Under the pieces are notes generated by a model. That model ran no database searches. It saw only the letters and a program-made list of their open reading frames with translations, and had not been told where the DNA came from. 42,683 nucleotides of DNA from Sinomicrobium oceani (GTDB lineage: Bacteria; Bacteroidota; Bacteroidia; Flavobacteriales; Flavobacteriaceae): assembly GCF_900119185.1 (NCBI RefSeq), contig NZ_FPJE01000034.1, positions 1-42,683 on the forward strand, given 5' to 3'. Positions 26,745 to 35,877 of this stretch are shown one piece after another. Each line of letters starts with the position of its first letter. The first letter of the stretch is position 1. The position numbers were made by a program, and so were the translations under genes.

Positions 26745-27515
26745 ATGGCACTGCCCGGACCCGAACTGAAGGAGTTTCTGGATATCAAGGCAGCAACATA
26801 TAACACTACCGATTTTATAGCGACAGATCCCATACAGGTACCCCATGCGTTTTCCCGTAAAGAAGATATCGAAATTGCCGGGTTCCTGGCTGCAACCATC
26901 GCCTGGGGTAACCGGAAAAGTATTATAAGTAACAGCCGGAAGATCATGGAACTCATGGGAAATGCTCCCTATGAGTTTGTCATGGCCCATACCGCTGAGC
27001 AACTCGAAAAATTAACCACTTTCGTACATCGTACCTTCAACGGATCGGATCTTCAGGGTTTTGTAAGGTCTCTTCGCCATCTTTATACGGCTCACGGAGG
27101 ACCGGAAGCCGTTTTTGCCCGACATGCCCGGGAGGGATCTCTCCAGGAAGCCATTCATCACTTCAAAAAACACTTTTTTGAGATCCCGCACCTGCAACGT
27201 ACGGAAAAACACGTATCGGACCCGCTGAAAGGTTCTTCCGCCAAACGCATAAATATGTACCTCCGGTGGATGGTCCGTAATGACAATACCGGTGTGGATT
27301 TTGGTATATGGAAGAAATTATCTCCGGCACAGCTTTCCTGCCCGCTCGACGTACACTCGGGGAACGTAGCACGAAAACTGGGATTGCTACACCGTAAACA
27401 AAACGATGCCAAAGCCCTTGCCGAACTCGATACCAGCCTGAGGAAACTCGACCCCGACGACCCGGTTAAATACGATTTTGCACTATTTGGACTCGGGGCT
27501 TTTGAAAAGTTCTGA
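26745..27515 (+). CDS. TIGR02757 (DUF2400) family protein
   Basis: Protein of 256 residues matching the TIGR02757 family, common in Bacteroidota and of unknown function. Recognisable blocks are ELKEFLDIKAATYN, ATDPIQVPHAFSRKEDIEIAGFLAATIAWGNRKSI, and the C-terminal block with LSCPLDVHSGNVARKLGLL and YDFALFGLGAFE. The C-terminal half recalls helix-hairpin-helix DNA glycosylase-type sequences, but this is only a suggestion. The ATG at 26745 is preferred to a TTG at 26724, as the extra seven residues are not family-like. Confidence 0.9.
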   Translation: MALPGPELKEFLDIKAATYNTTDFIATDPIQVPHAFSRKEDIEIAGFLAATIAWGNRKSIISNSRKIMELMGNAPYEFVMAHTAEQLEKLTTFVHRTFNGSDLQGFVRSLRHLYTAHGGPEAVFARHAREGSLQEAIHHFKKHFFEIPHLQRTEKHVSDPLKGSSAKRINMYLRWMVRNDNTGVDFGIWKKLSPAQLSCPLDVHSGNVARKLGLLHRKQNDAKALAELDTSLRKLDPDDPVKYDFALFGLGAFEKF

Positions 27516-27672
27516 TCATTTATGCCAATTCAAAAAATACTACACCTATAGACTGAAGTACATCGCCTTGTAAAAAAGATAATATCCGGCCTTGTAAATT
27601 TCGTATATCCGTATCAAAACCCATATCTTTAACTGTACAATAAAACATATCCTAACCCAACAAATAATCTCG

Positions 27673-29160
27673 ATGAAAAAGAAAAATACATTTTTACTCT
27701 TTGCTTTTTTATGCTGTTCGGCATTGTTTGCCCAGAAACGCACTATTCCTGCAGACACTACCGTAACCACGACACATCAGGTAACAGTCGACGGAAAACG
27801 TTTTTCATACGCAGCCACTACCGGGACCCAACCGGTATGGAATGAAAGCGGTGATCCGGTCGCGACACTATACTACACCTATTACGAACGGCAGGATATC
27901 AAAGACAGGGCCGCAAGGCCACTCGTCATATCCTTCAACGGTGGCCCCGGATCGGCTTCGGTATGGATGCATATTGCCTATACCGGTCCGCGGTTGCTCA
28001 ACATCGACGATGAAGGTTATCCGGTACAACCTTATGGCATCAAAGAAAACCCGTATTCCATACTTGATGTTGCGGATATCGTCTATGTAAATCCTGTGAA
28101 TACAGGATATTCCCGTCTTATCGAAACTGAAGAAAAAAAAGCGGAAAAATCAGACTTCTTCGGGGTCAATGCCGATATCAAATACCTTGCGGAATGGCTG
28201 AACACCTTTGTCACACGCTCCGGCAGATGGCAATCGCCCAAATACCTCATCGGTGAAAGCTATGGAACAACAAGGGTTTCCGGACTCGCCCTGGCATTGC
28301 AAAACCAACAATGGATGTACCTCAACGGGGTTATCCTCGTTTCTCCTACCGAACTCGGCATCAAGAGAGACGGTCCTGTAGAAACAGCCAACCGCCTTCC
28401 TTATTTCGCAGCGGCAGCCTGGTATCACAACATGTTGCCATCCGATCTGCAGCAGAAAAAGCTGGAAGAAGTTTTACCGGAAGTAGAAGATTACACCCTC
28501 AACGAGCTCCTTCCAGCTATTGCCCTGGGCGGACATCTCGACCAGGGAAAGAAAAAAGCGGTAGCCGCCAAAATGGCCAGGTATTCCGGTTTATCCGAAA
28601 AAGTATTACTACAACATAATCTCGATGTATCGTATTGGTTTTTCTGGAAAGAGTTGCTCCGGGACAAAGGGTACACCATAGGTCGGCTCGATTCGCGTTA
28701 TCTCGGAATAGATCGCGAAGACGCCGGAGATGCTCCCGATTACAATGCCGAACTCACCTCCTGGTTACATTCCTTTACTCCCGCCATGAATTATTACGTT
28801 CGCGAACACCTCAATTTTAAAACAGATGTTAAATACAACATGTTCGGGCCTGTACATCCCTGGGACCGGTCTAAAGATAATACAGGTGAAAACCTCAGAC
28901 AGGCTATGGCGCAAAATCCGTATCTGAAAGTCATGGTACAGTCGGGCTATTTTGACGGGGCCTGTACTTATTTTAACGCAAAATATACCATGTGGCAAAT
29001 GGACCCGGCAGGAAAAATGAAAGACCGTATGCGGTTCGAGGCTTATCACAGCGGCCACATGATGTACCTGCGTAAGGAGGACCTGAAAACCGCGAATGAA
29101 CACATCCGTGAATTTATAAGGAACTCCCTGCCCGGAAAAAACACTCCGGCCAAATATTAA
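27673..29160 (+). CDS. Peptidase S10 family serine carboxypeptidase, secreted
   Basis: Protein of 495 residues with a signal peptide (MKKKNTFLLFAFLCCSALFAQ), so probably periplasmic or exported. S10 marks are the oxyanion segment SFNGGPGSASVWMH, the nucleophile in GESYGTTR (Ser196), Asp in SGYFDGACTYF (about 428) and His in HSGHMMYL (about 462), giving a complete Ser-Asp-His triad. It removes C-terminal residues from peptides, typically at acidic pH. Followed after 19 bp by a patatin gene on the same strand. Confidence 0.94.
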   Translation: MKKKNTFLLFAFLCCSALFAQKRTIPADTTVTTTHQVTVDGKRFSYAATTGTQPVWNESGDPVATLYYTYYERQDIKDRAARPLVISFNGGPGSASVWMHIAYTGPRLLNIDDEGYPVQPYGIKENPYSILDVADIVYVNPVNTGYSRLIETEEKKAEKSDFFGVNADIKYLAEWLNTFVTRSGRWQSPKYLIGESYGTTRVSGLALALQNQQWMYLNGVILVSPTELGIKRDGPVETANRLPYFAAAAWYHNMLPSDLQQKKLEEVLPEVEDYTLNELLPAIALGGHLDQGKKKAVAAKMARYSGLSEKVLLQHNLDVSYWFFWKELLRDKGYTIGRLDSRYLGIDREDAGDAPDYNAELTSWLHSFTPAMNYYVREHLNFKTDVKYNMFGPVHPWDRSKDNTGENLRQAMAQNPYLKVMVQSGYFDGACTYFNAKYTMWQMDPAGKMKDRMRFEAYHSGHMMYLRKEDLKTANEHIREFIRNSLPGKNTPAKY

Positions 29161-29179
29161 TTTCAAATCCTATGCCGAC

Positions 29180-29968
29180 ATGTTAAGTTCCATATTCCCC
29201 GGTAAAACACCTGCCCCATACCGTTACGGCATAGCACTCGGCGGAGGTGGTGCAAGAGGGTTTGCCCATCTCGGGGTTCTTAAAGCACTGGAAGAGCTGG
29301 GCATCAAACCCGATATCATTTCGGGCGTAAGTGCAGGAGCTATCGTAGGAGCCTTTATTGCAGGCGGTTTCTCACCCGAAGAGGTCTTTGGAATCATGAA
29401 AGAAAACCGGCTGGGAAATTTTACCAGCATACAATTCCCAAGGGACGGGTTGCTTAATTTCGACAAGCTGCAACACACTATTGCCAGGTATATTCCGGCA
29501 AAGAATATCGAAGATCTTCCTGTTCCTTTTTATGCGGCAGCCTCCAATCTGAACGATGGCATTATAGAATACTTCGATAAGGGCGACCTGGGAAAGATCG
29601 TGCAGGCATCGTCGTCCATACCCGTATTGTTTTCGCCGGTGAGAATTAATGGTAAAAAGTATGTAGACGGTGGGATTTTTGACAATATTCCCATTGCTCC
29701 GTTAAGAGGAAGGTGCGACAACATTATTGCCATCAATATCAGTCCGTCTCACAAAGCGGACAAACTTAACAATCTCATAGATATAGCAACAAGGACTTTT
29801 CATCTCAGTGTGGAATCGACCTCGATACGAAAAAAGGAAGAATGTGACATTTATATAGAACCTCCGGAATTATACAATTATCCTATACTCGATGCTTCGA
29901 AAGCCGAAAAAATGTTTCAGATCGGTTATGAATACACCCGTATGCTGAAGGTATTCAACCCGGAATAA
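29180..29968 (+). CDS. Patatin-like phospholipase
   Basis: Cytoplasmic-type patatin of 262 residues (RssA/YchK-like). The glycine-rich oxyanion motif is GGGGARGFAHLGVL (21-34), the nucleophile elbow GVSAG (Ser51), and the catalytic Asp lies in VDGGIFDN (Asp163). It hydrolyses acyl lipids. No signal peptide is visible. It ends 9 bp from the convergent DUF4097 gene without a clear terminator. It may be co-transcribed with the upstream carboxypeptidase gene (19 bp gap). Confidence 0.94.
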   Translation: MLSSIFPGKTPAPYRYGIALGGGGARGFAHLGVLKALEELGIKPDIISGVSAGAIVGAFIAGGFSPEEVFGIMKENRLGNFTSIQFPRDGLLNFDKLQHTIARYIPAKNIEDLPVPFYAAASNLNDGIIEYFDKGDLGKIVQASSSIPVLFSPVRINGKKYVDGGIFDNIPIAPLRGRCDNIIAINISPSHKADKLNNLIDIATRTFHLSVESTSIRKKEECDIYIEPPELYNYPILDASKAEKMFQIGYEYTRMLKVFNPE

Positions 29969-29977
29969 TCGGGGAGA

Positions 29978-31276
29978 TTATTGAAATTTCAATTCGCTGT
30001 ACCTCGCCTGTACGGTAATTTCCCGGGAGGAATCACTTTTTTTACGATATCCTTTAATGACTTTTTTCTGCGAATCCCCGGAAGAGGAAACCTTGAGACT
30101 TCGGGGGGTTTTAACCGAAGAATTATCTCCGTGGACCAAAAGCCGGAAATCCGATTCCGGCAGTACGATCAATGCATTGGTATTATCCAGTATGACCTCG
30201 AGTTTGTGAAAGTCGGTCCCGATAGTATCCACGGTGAGATTACTAAATGTACCGCGGATATACCCGGTGCCCGATAAGTGGCCTACCCGGACATCGGATG
30301 TATTGGATATCAGGTCAAGGCGACTTACATTGCCCAGGTTAACATGGTCTACATAATTCACTTTCAGAGTACCCCCGTTCCAGTTTTTAACAAGAACGGG
30401 AGCATAAGAAGTTTCTATGGAAGTCTCTTGTCCGTCTACACGGGCGGCCAGTAAACTGGCATGAGACAAAGTAGCCCGTATATTCTCCGAATTTTCTGCG
30501 AGCTTTACTTCACCATGGCGTACATTCATTTTCAGTTTTGCCTTCTCGGGAATCCGGATCAGGATGCGCTTTTTTATTTTTATGTGTTTTCTTCCGGAGT
30601 CACCTCCTTCGATACGGACCTCTTCCGGACCGTTTTCACCGGACAGGTAAATAACTTTCATGTTGGCATATTTCTTAGCAGCCTCCTTTCCTATTTTTTC
30701 TGCCTGTGTCCGGATCTCTTTCGACCGTTTTTCCATCTCCTTATTCCATTCCGCCATACTTTTCTTGAAATCCTCATTGAAAGTCCCCTTGATTTTCTCT
30801 TTCCATTCCTCCATATAAGCTTCCCCATCTTTCTGATAGGCTTCGTAATCGAAACTGAGTGCGGACATATCCGGCATTTGAGGAGGTATGGGAGGCAGAG
30901 GTGGAAGGACCTCAATAGTCTTCGGAACATCCGGAACTTCGGGGATGCCGGGAAATACAAACACATTCCCCGGATGCGTGGATATTTTAACCAGGCTTTT
31001 GTCTCCCTCTGCACGGAAGTCCCAACGTTCGAAATACCTGCTCGCCTCCTCTGCGGAGAGTCCTTCCGTTTCTATGGTCGCTACGATTTCTACTTTATTT
31101 TTATTCCAGGTCTCAAATTGTATATCGGAGTGACTGGTATTCACCTCCACGGTTACGTCTTTAGCCACCGGAAAGCTTTCCCGGAATGTTTTTGTTTCTT
31201 TTTGGGCCTGTAAAGACAGGGCACAAAACCCGGCCAGTAAGACACTACACCTGTACATCAGAAAATTTTTCATCAT
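29978..31276 (-). CDS. DUF4097-like secreted protein with coiled-coil insert
   Basis: Protein of 432 residues with a signal peptide (MYRCSVLLAGFCALSLQA). N-terminal and C-terminal beta-helix-like segments (VTVEVNTSHSDIQFETWNKN; SNLTVDTIGTDFHKLEV) resemble DUF4097 adhesin-type domains. Between them are a Pro-rich stretch (PPLPPIPPQ) and a charged helical, probably coiled-coil region of about 75 residues (YEAYQKDGEAYMEEWKEK and following). Its start overlaps the anti-sigma-like gene by 32 bp. DUF4097 genes often follow ECF sigma/anti-sigma pairs in Bacteroidota, so it is probably part of that regulon; function unknown. Confidence 0.82.
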   Translation of the reverse strand: MMKNFLMYRCSVLLAGFCALSLQAQKETKTFRESFPVAKDVTVEVNTSHSDIQFETWNKNKVEIVATIETEGLSAEEASRYFERWDFRAEGDKSLVKISTHPGNVFVFPGIPEVPDVPKTIEVLPPLPPIPPQMPDMSALSFDYEAYQKDGEAYMEEWKEKIKGTFNEDFKKSMAEWNKEMEKRSKEIRTQAEKIGKEAAKKYANMKVIYLSGENGPEEVRIEGGDSGRKHIKIKKRILIRIPEKAKLKMNVRHGEVKLAENSENIRATLSHASLLAARVDGQETSIETSYAPVLVKNWNGGTLKVNYVDHVNLGNVSRLDLISNTSDVRVGHLSGTGYIRGTFSNLTVDTIGTDFHKLEVILDNTNALIVLPESDFRLLVHGDNSSVKTPRSLKVSSSGDSQKKVIKGYRKKSDSSREITVQARYSELKFQ

Positions 31277-31847
31277 TTTTGCTTTTTAATTCCTGTAATT
31301 TGTTTTTCAACCGGTAGAGCAATTCTAACCTCAGTTTCAAATTATCTATCAAAGCAACAACCGTCTGTTCGTTGGGCCCTATATCGTTCAGTTCCCGGTT
31401 CAAAGCCTGATATTCTTTATTGAGTTCGCCAAGTCTGGCCATATATTCGTCGAAAAGCTGTTTGTTTTCGCTGTCCACTTCTACCTGAGACAATTCCCAG
31501 TTTATTGCCGTAACATAGTATTCTTCTACTTTTTTGAGGTCGGGGGAAAGATCGCCTAACGAAATCTTACGGGCATATTCCTCCGTCTTGTCCTTACCAC
31601 CGGCTACCTGGCGGGTATCAGGGATATCTTTGTCGTGTTGCAGGCCGTAAAAAAGAACGGCGGCTACACCTCCCAGGAGCAGGAATGAGGCAGCAATTTT
31701 CCACACTTTCCCGGTTTCCTTTTGCTTACGCTGTTTAGCCGGTGGTATCTCGCGATCAAGCCTGTCCAGAAACCGCTCTTCATGCCCCTCCGGCATGTGG
31801 TCTGTCTCCTTATATCCTTTCTCTAACAGTTCCCTGATATCTTTCAT
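31245..31847 (-). CDS. Putative anti-sigma-type membrane protein
   Basis: Protein of 200 residues with one membrane segment at about 49-68 (VWKIAASFLLLGGVAAVLFY). The cytoplasmic N-terminus (EGHEERFLDRLDREIP) is a pattern common in Bacteroidota anti-sigma-like proteins. The extracytoplasmic part is helical and charged. No zinc ZAS motif (HxxxCxxC) is visible. It lies 18 bp after the ECF sigma gene and overlaps the DUF4097 gene, so anti-sigma function is inferred from context. Confidence 0.78.
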   Translation of the reverse strand: MKDIRELLEKGYKETDHMPEGHEERFLDRLDREIPPAKQRKQKETGKVWKIAASFLLLGGVAAVLFYGLQHDKDIPDTRQVAGGKDKTEEYARKISLGDLSPDLKKVEEYYVTAINWELSQVEVDSENKQLFDEYMARLGELNKEYQALNRELNDIGPNEQTVVALIDNLKLRLELLYRLKNKLQELKSKNDEKFSDVQV

Positions 31848-31865
31848 ACAACCTTCATTTTTACA

Positions 31866-32402
31866 TTAAACCGTTTTCGCTGTCAATAATTCCTTTAATT
31901 TTTTCTTTCCCCGGAACAGTAATGTCCTCGAGTTTACTTCGGTTATTCCCATGATCTGCGCAATCTCCTCATGATCATAACCTTCGAGCAAGAACAGCAT
32001 CACAACGTACCTGCAACTGTCCGGAAGCTGCTCCATAGCCCGGATCACCATTTTCGGTCGTACATGGTCGTCTACCATCCAGCCACCCGGATCATCTTCC
32101 ACCGGTTGCGGGTAGATCTCGTCCAGCGACAGCAGTTTTTCCTTTTCCAGCTTTATCTTGTCCAGACAATAGTTGATCACTATCCGTTTCAGCCAGGCTC
32201 CGAAAGCTACTTCTTCCCGGTATTGGTGTAGTTTCCGGAACACTCGTATAAAAGATTCCTGTACGGCATCTTCGGCATCCTCTCTATTAGGCAGATAACG
32301 CTTAGCCACGCAAAACATAGCATCGCAATACTTCCTGTAAAGCACCCATTGTGCCTTACGGTCATTATTTCTGCATTTTTCAATGAGATCTGTCTGAAAC
32401 AT
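31866..32402 (-). CDS. ECF RNA polymerase sigma factor
   Basis: Sigma-70 family ECF factor of 178 residues. Sigma2 is visible as YCDAMFCVAKRYLPNREDAEDAVQESFIRVFRKL, and sigma4 as LPDSCRYVVMLFLLEGYDHEEIAQIMGITEVNSRTLLFRGKKKL. There is no C-terminal extension, in contrast to the ECF41 factor at 7678. It is the first gene of a three-gene unit with the anti-sigma-like and DUF4097 genes. Its signal and target promoters are unknown. Confidence 0.95.
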   Translation of the reverse strand: MFQTDLIEKCRNNDRKAQWVLYRKYCDAMFCVAKRYLPNREDAEDAVQESFIRVFRKLHQYREEVAFGAWLKRIVINYCLDKIKLEKEKLLSLDEIYPQPVEDDPGGWMVDDHVRPKMVIRAMEQLPDSCRYVVMLFLLEGYDHEEIAQIMGITEVNSRTLLFRGKKKLKELLTAKTV

Positions 32403-32808
32403 TCCAGCCGGTTTGTTCTTAATTTATAAAATTACGGTTCCTGAGATCGCTATAGCTTTCAATAGTATAGACGACACAAAAAAACAGGTGTTGCAAATAT
32501 TCGTATTTTTTTGCGAATAAAAATTTCTACCTCAAAAACTATTCCCCCATAAAAAACTGAAAACAAGATAGCTAAGCCGTACTTTTCTCCTACCAGAAAG
32601 TTATTACGGCTAAAGCCAAAGGACAAAGGTTCCGTAATCCATAGAATGTCATATTTTCAATATCGGTGTACGACGATGGCAACACCGGAATACCCCGGCT
32701 GTGGCATACAGTCCGTAAATTTGTTTTATTTGAAACACACAAAGCCTGTGAATACCGGGTTTTTGTATTTTAGCCCCTTGCAAAAACGATTTACGATTTC
32801 CCGAAAGG
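32403..32808. other. Divergent intergenic region of 406 bp between the ECF sigma gene and galM
   Basis: No credible coding frame. It contains a short A/T-rich dyad (TATTCG at 32499 and CGAATA at 32514, a probable sigma-gene promoter region) and the candidate galM -7 box at 32716. No tRNA or repeat was seen. Confidence 0.5.
32716..32723 (+). promoter_or_regulatory. Candidate galM -7 box (TAAATTTG)
   Basis: A full match to TAnnTTTG, 85 bp before the galM ATG; no -33 TTTG at normal spacing was found. Confidence 0.35.
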
Positions 32809-33792
32809 ATGTCGTATCCTAAAAATATATTCCCAGTGAAACATACCATTAAGAATGCCCATATCAGCTTAACAACCTTGACTTACGGCGCTACCATCCA
32901 GCAACTTCTCGTAAAAGACAAATATGAGAATGACATTAATGTCGTGCTTGGCTTCGAAACCGAAGATGACTATAAAGACAATCCCTTTTATATCGGGGCG
33001 TCTATCGGACGCTATGCCGGAAGAATAAGTAAAGGAGGTTTTGCACTCGACGGGGAACACTATACATTGTACCAGGACAACGGTGTCCACCTTCATGGTG
33101 GCAAAAACGGATTCGATAAAAAAGACTGGACTGTAGAACATATCGATACGAATCACAACCATCCTTACATCACGTATACCCTGACCAGTCCGCATCTGGA
33201 AGAAGGATATCCCGGAACACTAAAAGTGAGCGTTACATACCGACTCGTCGGGAATGGCCTGAAAATTACTTACCAGGCAACAACCGATAAAACGACGGTA
33301 ATCAATCTTACCAATCATGCCTATTTTAACCTGGAAGGGAAGCATTCTATCCTGAACCATGAACTTACGTTACACAGTGAAGCCTTTGTAGAACTCGACA
33401 GCAAACTTTTACCCACGGGAGATTTTTTGCCCGTAAAAGACAGTCCGTATGACTTTCTGGAACCGGAGATTATCGGGGATAAACCCGGATTTTCCGGAAT
33501 AGACGATGTTTTTGTACTTCATGAGGATGAGCCGGCTGCTATATTATATTCGCCCGTTACAGGTATTGAAATGGTGGTAAATACCGACCAAAGAGCTACG
33601 GTTGTGTTTACACCCACGGATCTCGGTGACCGGAATTTTGTGAATGGAGTTAAGTACGGAAATTATTCTTCGATTTGTTTTGAGGCACAGACTTTTCCGG
33701 ATGCTCCTAATCAACCCAATTTCCCGTCTGCCGTACTGCAACCCGGAGAAACCTATCACAACAAAACGATATTACAATTCGGTATTCGATAA
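32809..33792 (+). CDS. galM: Aldose 1-epimerase (galactose mutarotase)
   Basis: Interconverts alpha and beta anomers of aldoses, chiefly galactose, in the cytoplasm. The protein has 327 residues, slightly short for the family but with all core blocks: TYGATIQQLLV, IGRYAGRISKGGF, VHLHGGKNGFDKKDW, the catalytic His in LTNHAYFNL and the catalytic Glu in FEAQTFPDAPNQPNFPSAVLQPGETY. There is no signal peptide, unlike many Bacteroidota mutarotases that are exported. It stands alone, with no galK/galT or sugar transporter nearby. Confidence 0.94.
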   Translation: MSYPKNIFPVKHTIKNAHISLTTLTYGATIQQLLVKDKYENDINVVLGFETEDDYKDNPFYIGASIGRYAGRISKGGFALDGEHYTLYQDNGVHLHGGKNGFDKKDWTVEHIDTNHNHPYITYTLTSPHLEEGYPGTLKVSVTYRLVGNGLKITYQATTDKTTVINLTNHAYFNLEGKHSILNHELTLHSEAFVELDSKLLPTGDFLPVKDSPYDFLEPEIIGDKPGFSGIDDVFVLHEDEPAAILYSPVTGIEMVVNTDQRATVVFTPTDLGDRNFVNGVKYGNYSSICFEAQTFPDAPNQPNFPSAVLQPGETYHNKTILQFGIR

Positions 33793-33939
33793 TACCGTTT
33801 TCACCTGTTTGAACAGAGGAGTTTTTGAATTCACGGTGAAAAAAGACCGGGAAATTGTATTTTTACAACAATAACTTATCGGGAACAAAAGGGGTTTATT
33901 CCACAAACCCAAAATATTAAGCATTCAAAGGACGGGATT

Positions 33940-35037
33940 TTGGCAGCAGAACAAGAACATCATAAAGCGTTACGACAAGGACCGGAGCATTCTTCTCCGG
34001 CCCGATCGGTTACACCCCATCTGCAACGAAGGTTGAAACACGTCCGGATCGTTCCCGAAAAATTAGCTGAAAACATTATTTCTGGGGACATCGTCGCCCT
34101 TAGCCGCGCTATAACACTAATAGAAAGCACCCATCCGGACCACGCCGAGGATGCCTCGAAAATAACGGAGATGTGTCTGCCGTATGCCAACAAATCCGTC
34201 CGCATAGGTATTACCGGGGTTCCCGGTGCAGGAAAAAGTACGTTTATAGAAACTTTCGGTAAATTCCTGACGGCTTCGCACAAAAAGGTTGCCGTACTGG
34301 CGGTAGATCCCAGTAGTACGATCAGCAGGGGGAGTATACTCGGCGATAAAACCCGTATGGAAGAACTGGTTAAAGACCCGAATGCTTTTATACGCCCTTC
34401 TCCTTCCGGAAACTCTCCGGGAGGCGTCGCACGAAAAACCAGGGAAACCATCCTGTTGTGCGAAGCCTGTGGGTTTGATACTATTATAGTAGAAACCGTG
34501 GGGGTAGGCCAGGGAGAAACCGCCGTACACAGTATGGTCGATTTCTTTCTTTTATTGAAACTGGCCGGGGCAGGCGATGAATTGCAGGGTATCAAGCGCG
34601 GAATCATGGAGATGGCAGATGCCATCGTCATCAATAAAGCTGACGGCGATAACCATAAAGCCGCAGACCAGGCAAAAACGGAGTTTGCGAGAGCCTTGCA
34701 CCTGTATCCGCCCAAAGAAAACGGATGGATTCCAGAGGTATTGACAGCTTCGGCACTCGAAAACCGGGGTATTCCCGAAATATGGAGGCTTATCTGCTCC
34801 TATATTAACGAAGCCCGAAAACATCATTATTTTGAACAGAAACGAACAGAACAGAATAAATACTGGCTGATACAAACCATCGAAGACAGACTTAAAACCC
34901 TTTTTTACCAGGACAAAAAGATAAAAAAACAGCTTGTCAAAGAGCTTTCAGCCCTGGAACGCAATGAAACCACTCCCTTTGCTGCTGCACGCAGACTACT
35001 GCATATATGGAACGCCGAAAATGCGGACCAGCCATAA
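33940..35037 (+). CDS. meaB: MeaB/ArgK-type G3E GTPase (methylmalonyl-CoA mutase chaperone)
   Basis: GTPase that protects and reloads adenosylcobalamin-dependent methylmalonyl-CoA mutase. The protein has 365 residues from a TTG at 33940. A second TTG at 34033 would give 334 residues and a more usual N-terminus (KHVRIVPEKLAENIISGD). G1 is GVPGAGKST. The G3E blocks VDPSSTISRGSILGDKTRM and PSPSGNSPGGVARKT follow, then ETVGVGQGE and the base-specificity motif NKADG. No mutase gene is in the window, so its client should be encoded elsewhere. Confidence 0.93.
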   Translation: MAAEQEHHKALRQGPEHSSPARSVTPHLQRRLKHVRIVPEKLAENIISGDIVALSRAITLIESTHPDHAEDASKITEMCLPYANKSVRIGITGVPGAGKSTFIETFGKFLTASHKKVAVLAVDPSSTISRGSILGDKTRMEELVKDPNAFIRPSPSGNSPGGVARKTRETILLCEACGFDTIIVETVGVGQGETAVHSMVDFFLLLKLAGAGDELQGIKRGIMEMADAIVINKADGDNHKAADQAKTEFARALHLYPPKENGWIPEVLTASALENRGIPEIWRLICSYINEARKHHYFEQKRTEQNKYWLIQTIEDRLKTLFYQDKKIKKQLVKELSALERNETTPFAAARRLLHIWNAENADQP

Positions 35038-35163
35038 AAATAAATACATAAATGTTCCTAATCGGGATATTTACAACGGATATCACATATTTTTTTTTCA
35101 TCTTTGCGTGTTAAAAGCAGCCAGAATAATCCGTACAGGATTTCTGCTATTATTAATCGGAGA

Positions 35164-35877
35164 ATGAATTACCAGTTTACCATTATAGTTCCTATCTACA
35201 ACGAAGAAGATAACCTCGAGCGTTTAGAAAAAGAACTTTCCAGGTATATTTCCAATACACAAACCGCTACTCGTATACTTCTTGTGAATGACGGCTCCAA
35301 AGACCGGAGCCAGGTACTTATCGAAGCAATATGTCAGCGCAACGAAGCTTTTCACTTTTTACAATTTGCAGAGAACAGGGGATTAAGCGCTGCCATTAAA
35401 GCGGGCTTCGATCATGTAGACACCCCTTTACTGGGTTATATGGATTCTGACCTGCAAACTTCTCCGGAAGATTTTGATCTTCTGCTCGAACATATCGGCG
35501 CTTATGACCTGGTTACCGGTGTGCGGGCAGACCGGAAAGATTCTTTTGTTAAAAATATGTCCTCTCTCATTGCCAACAAGATCCGAAGGACATTTACGCA
35601 CGACGGTATGGACGACACCGGATGTCCGTTAAAAGTCATCAAGACAGATTATGCCAAAAGAATTCCCATGTTCAAAGGACTCCATCGTTTTCTGCCTGCC
35701 ATGATACTGCTTCAGAACGGTAAGATTATCCAGATACCCGTCCGCCACTTTCCCCGAACGGCCGGACAAGCTAAATTCGGGTTGTGGAACAGACTATTCG
35801 GACCTTTGGTAGACTGTTTTGCCTACCTCTGGATGAAAAAGAAATACATCAACTACACCATAGCCAATAAGGGATAA
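35164..35877 (+). CDS. GT2 family glycosyltransferase, DPM1/ArnC-like
   Basis: Protein of 237 residues with a GT-A fold: FTIIVPIYNEEDNLERL (start of the Rossmann core), LLVNDGSKDRS, and the metal-binding DSDLQTSPEDF. It has no C-terminal membrane segment pair, unlike ArnC. Enzymes of this type make polyprenyl-phosphate sugars from nucleotide sugars. The ATG at 35164 is chosen; an ATG at 35104 lies within a promoter-like CATCTTTG stretch (35099-35106). The LAB_N gene starts at the next base after its stop, and an ArnT-like GT39 follows, so it probably supplies the lipid-linked donor. Confidence 0.92.
   Translation: MNYQFTIIVPIYNEEDNLERLEKELSRYISNTQTATRILLVNDGSKDRSQVLIEAICQRNEAFHFLQFAENRGLSAAIKAGFDHVDTPLLGYMDSDLQTSPEDFDLLLEHIGAYDLVTGVRADRKDSFVKNMSSLIANKIRRTFTHDGMDDTGCPLKVIKTDYAKRIPMFKGLHRFLPAMILLQNGKIIQIPVRHFPRTAGQAKFGLWNRLFGPLVDCFAYLWMKKKYINYTIANKG

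Noticed and set aside
27546-27770. 74-codon minus-strand frame before the S10 peptidase gene
   Set aside because: It overlaps the peptidase start and signal peptide, and is Phe/Ile-rich without a family.
30461-31213. 250-codon plus-strand open frame
   Set aside because: Antisense to the DUF4097-like gene; Phe-rich translation typical of reverse-frame shadows.
32649-32849. 66-codon minus-strand frame before galM
   Set aside because: It overlaps the galM start and promoter region and shows no family-like features.
33960-34715. 251-codon minus-strand open frame
   Set aside because: Antisense shadow of meaB; the protein is low in structure and has no recognisable motif.
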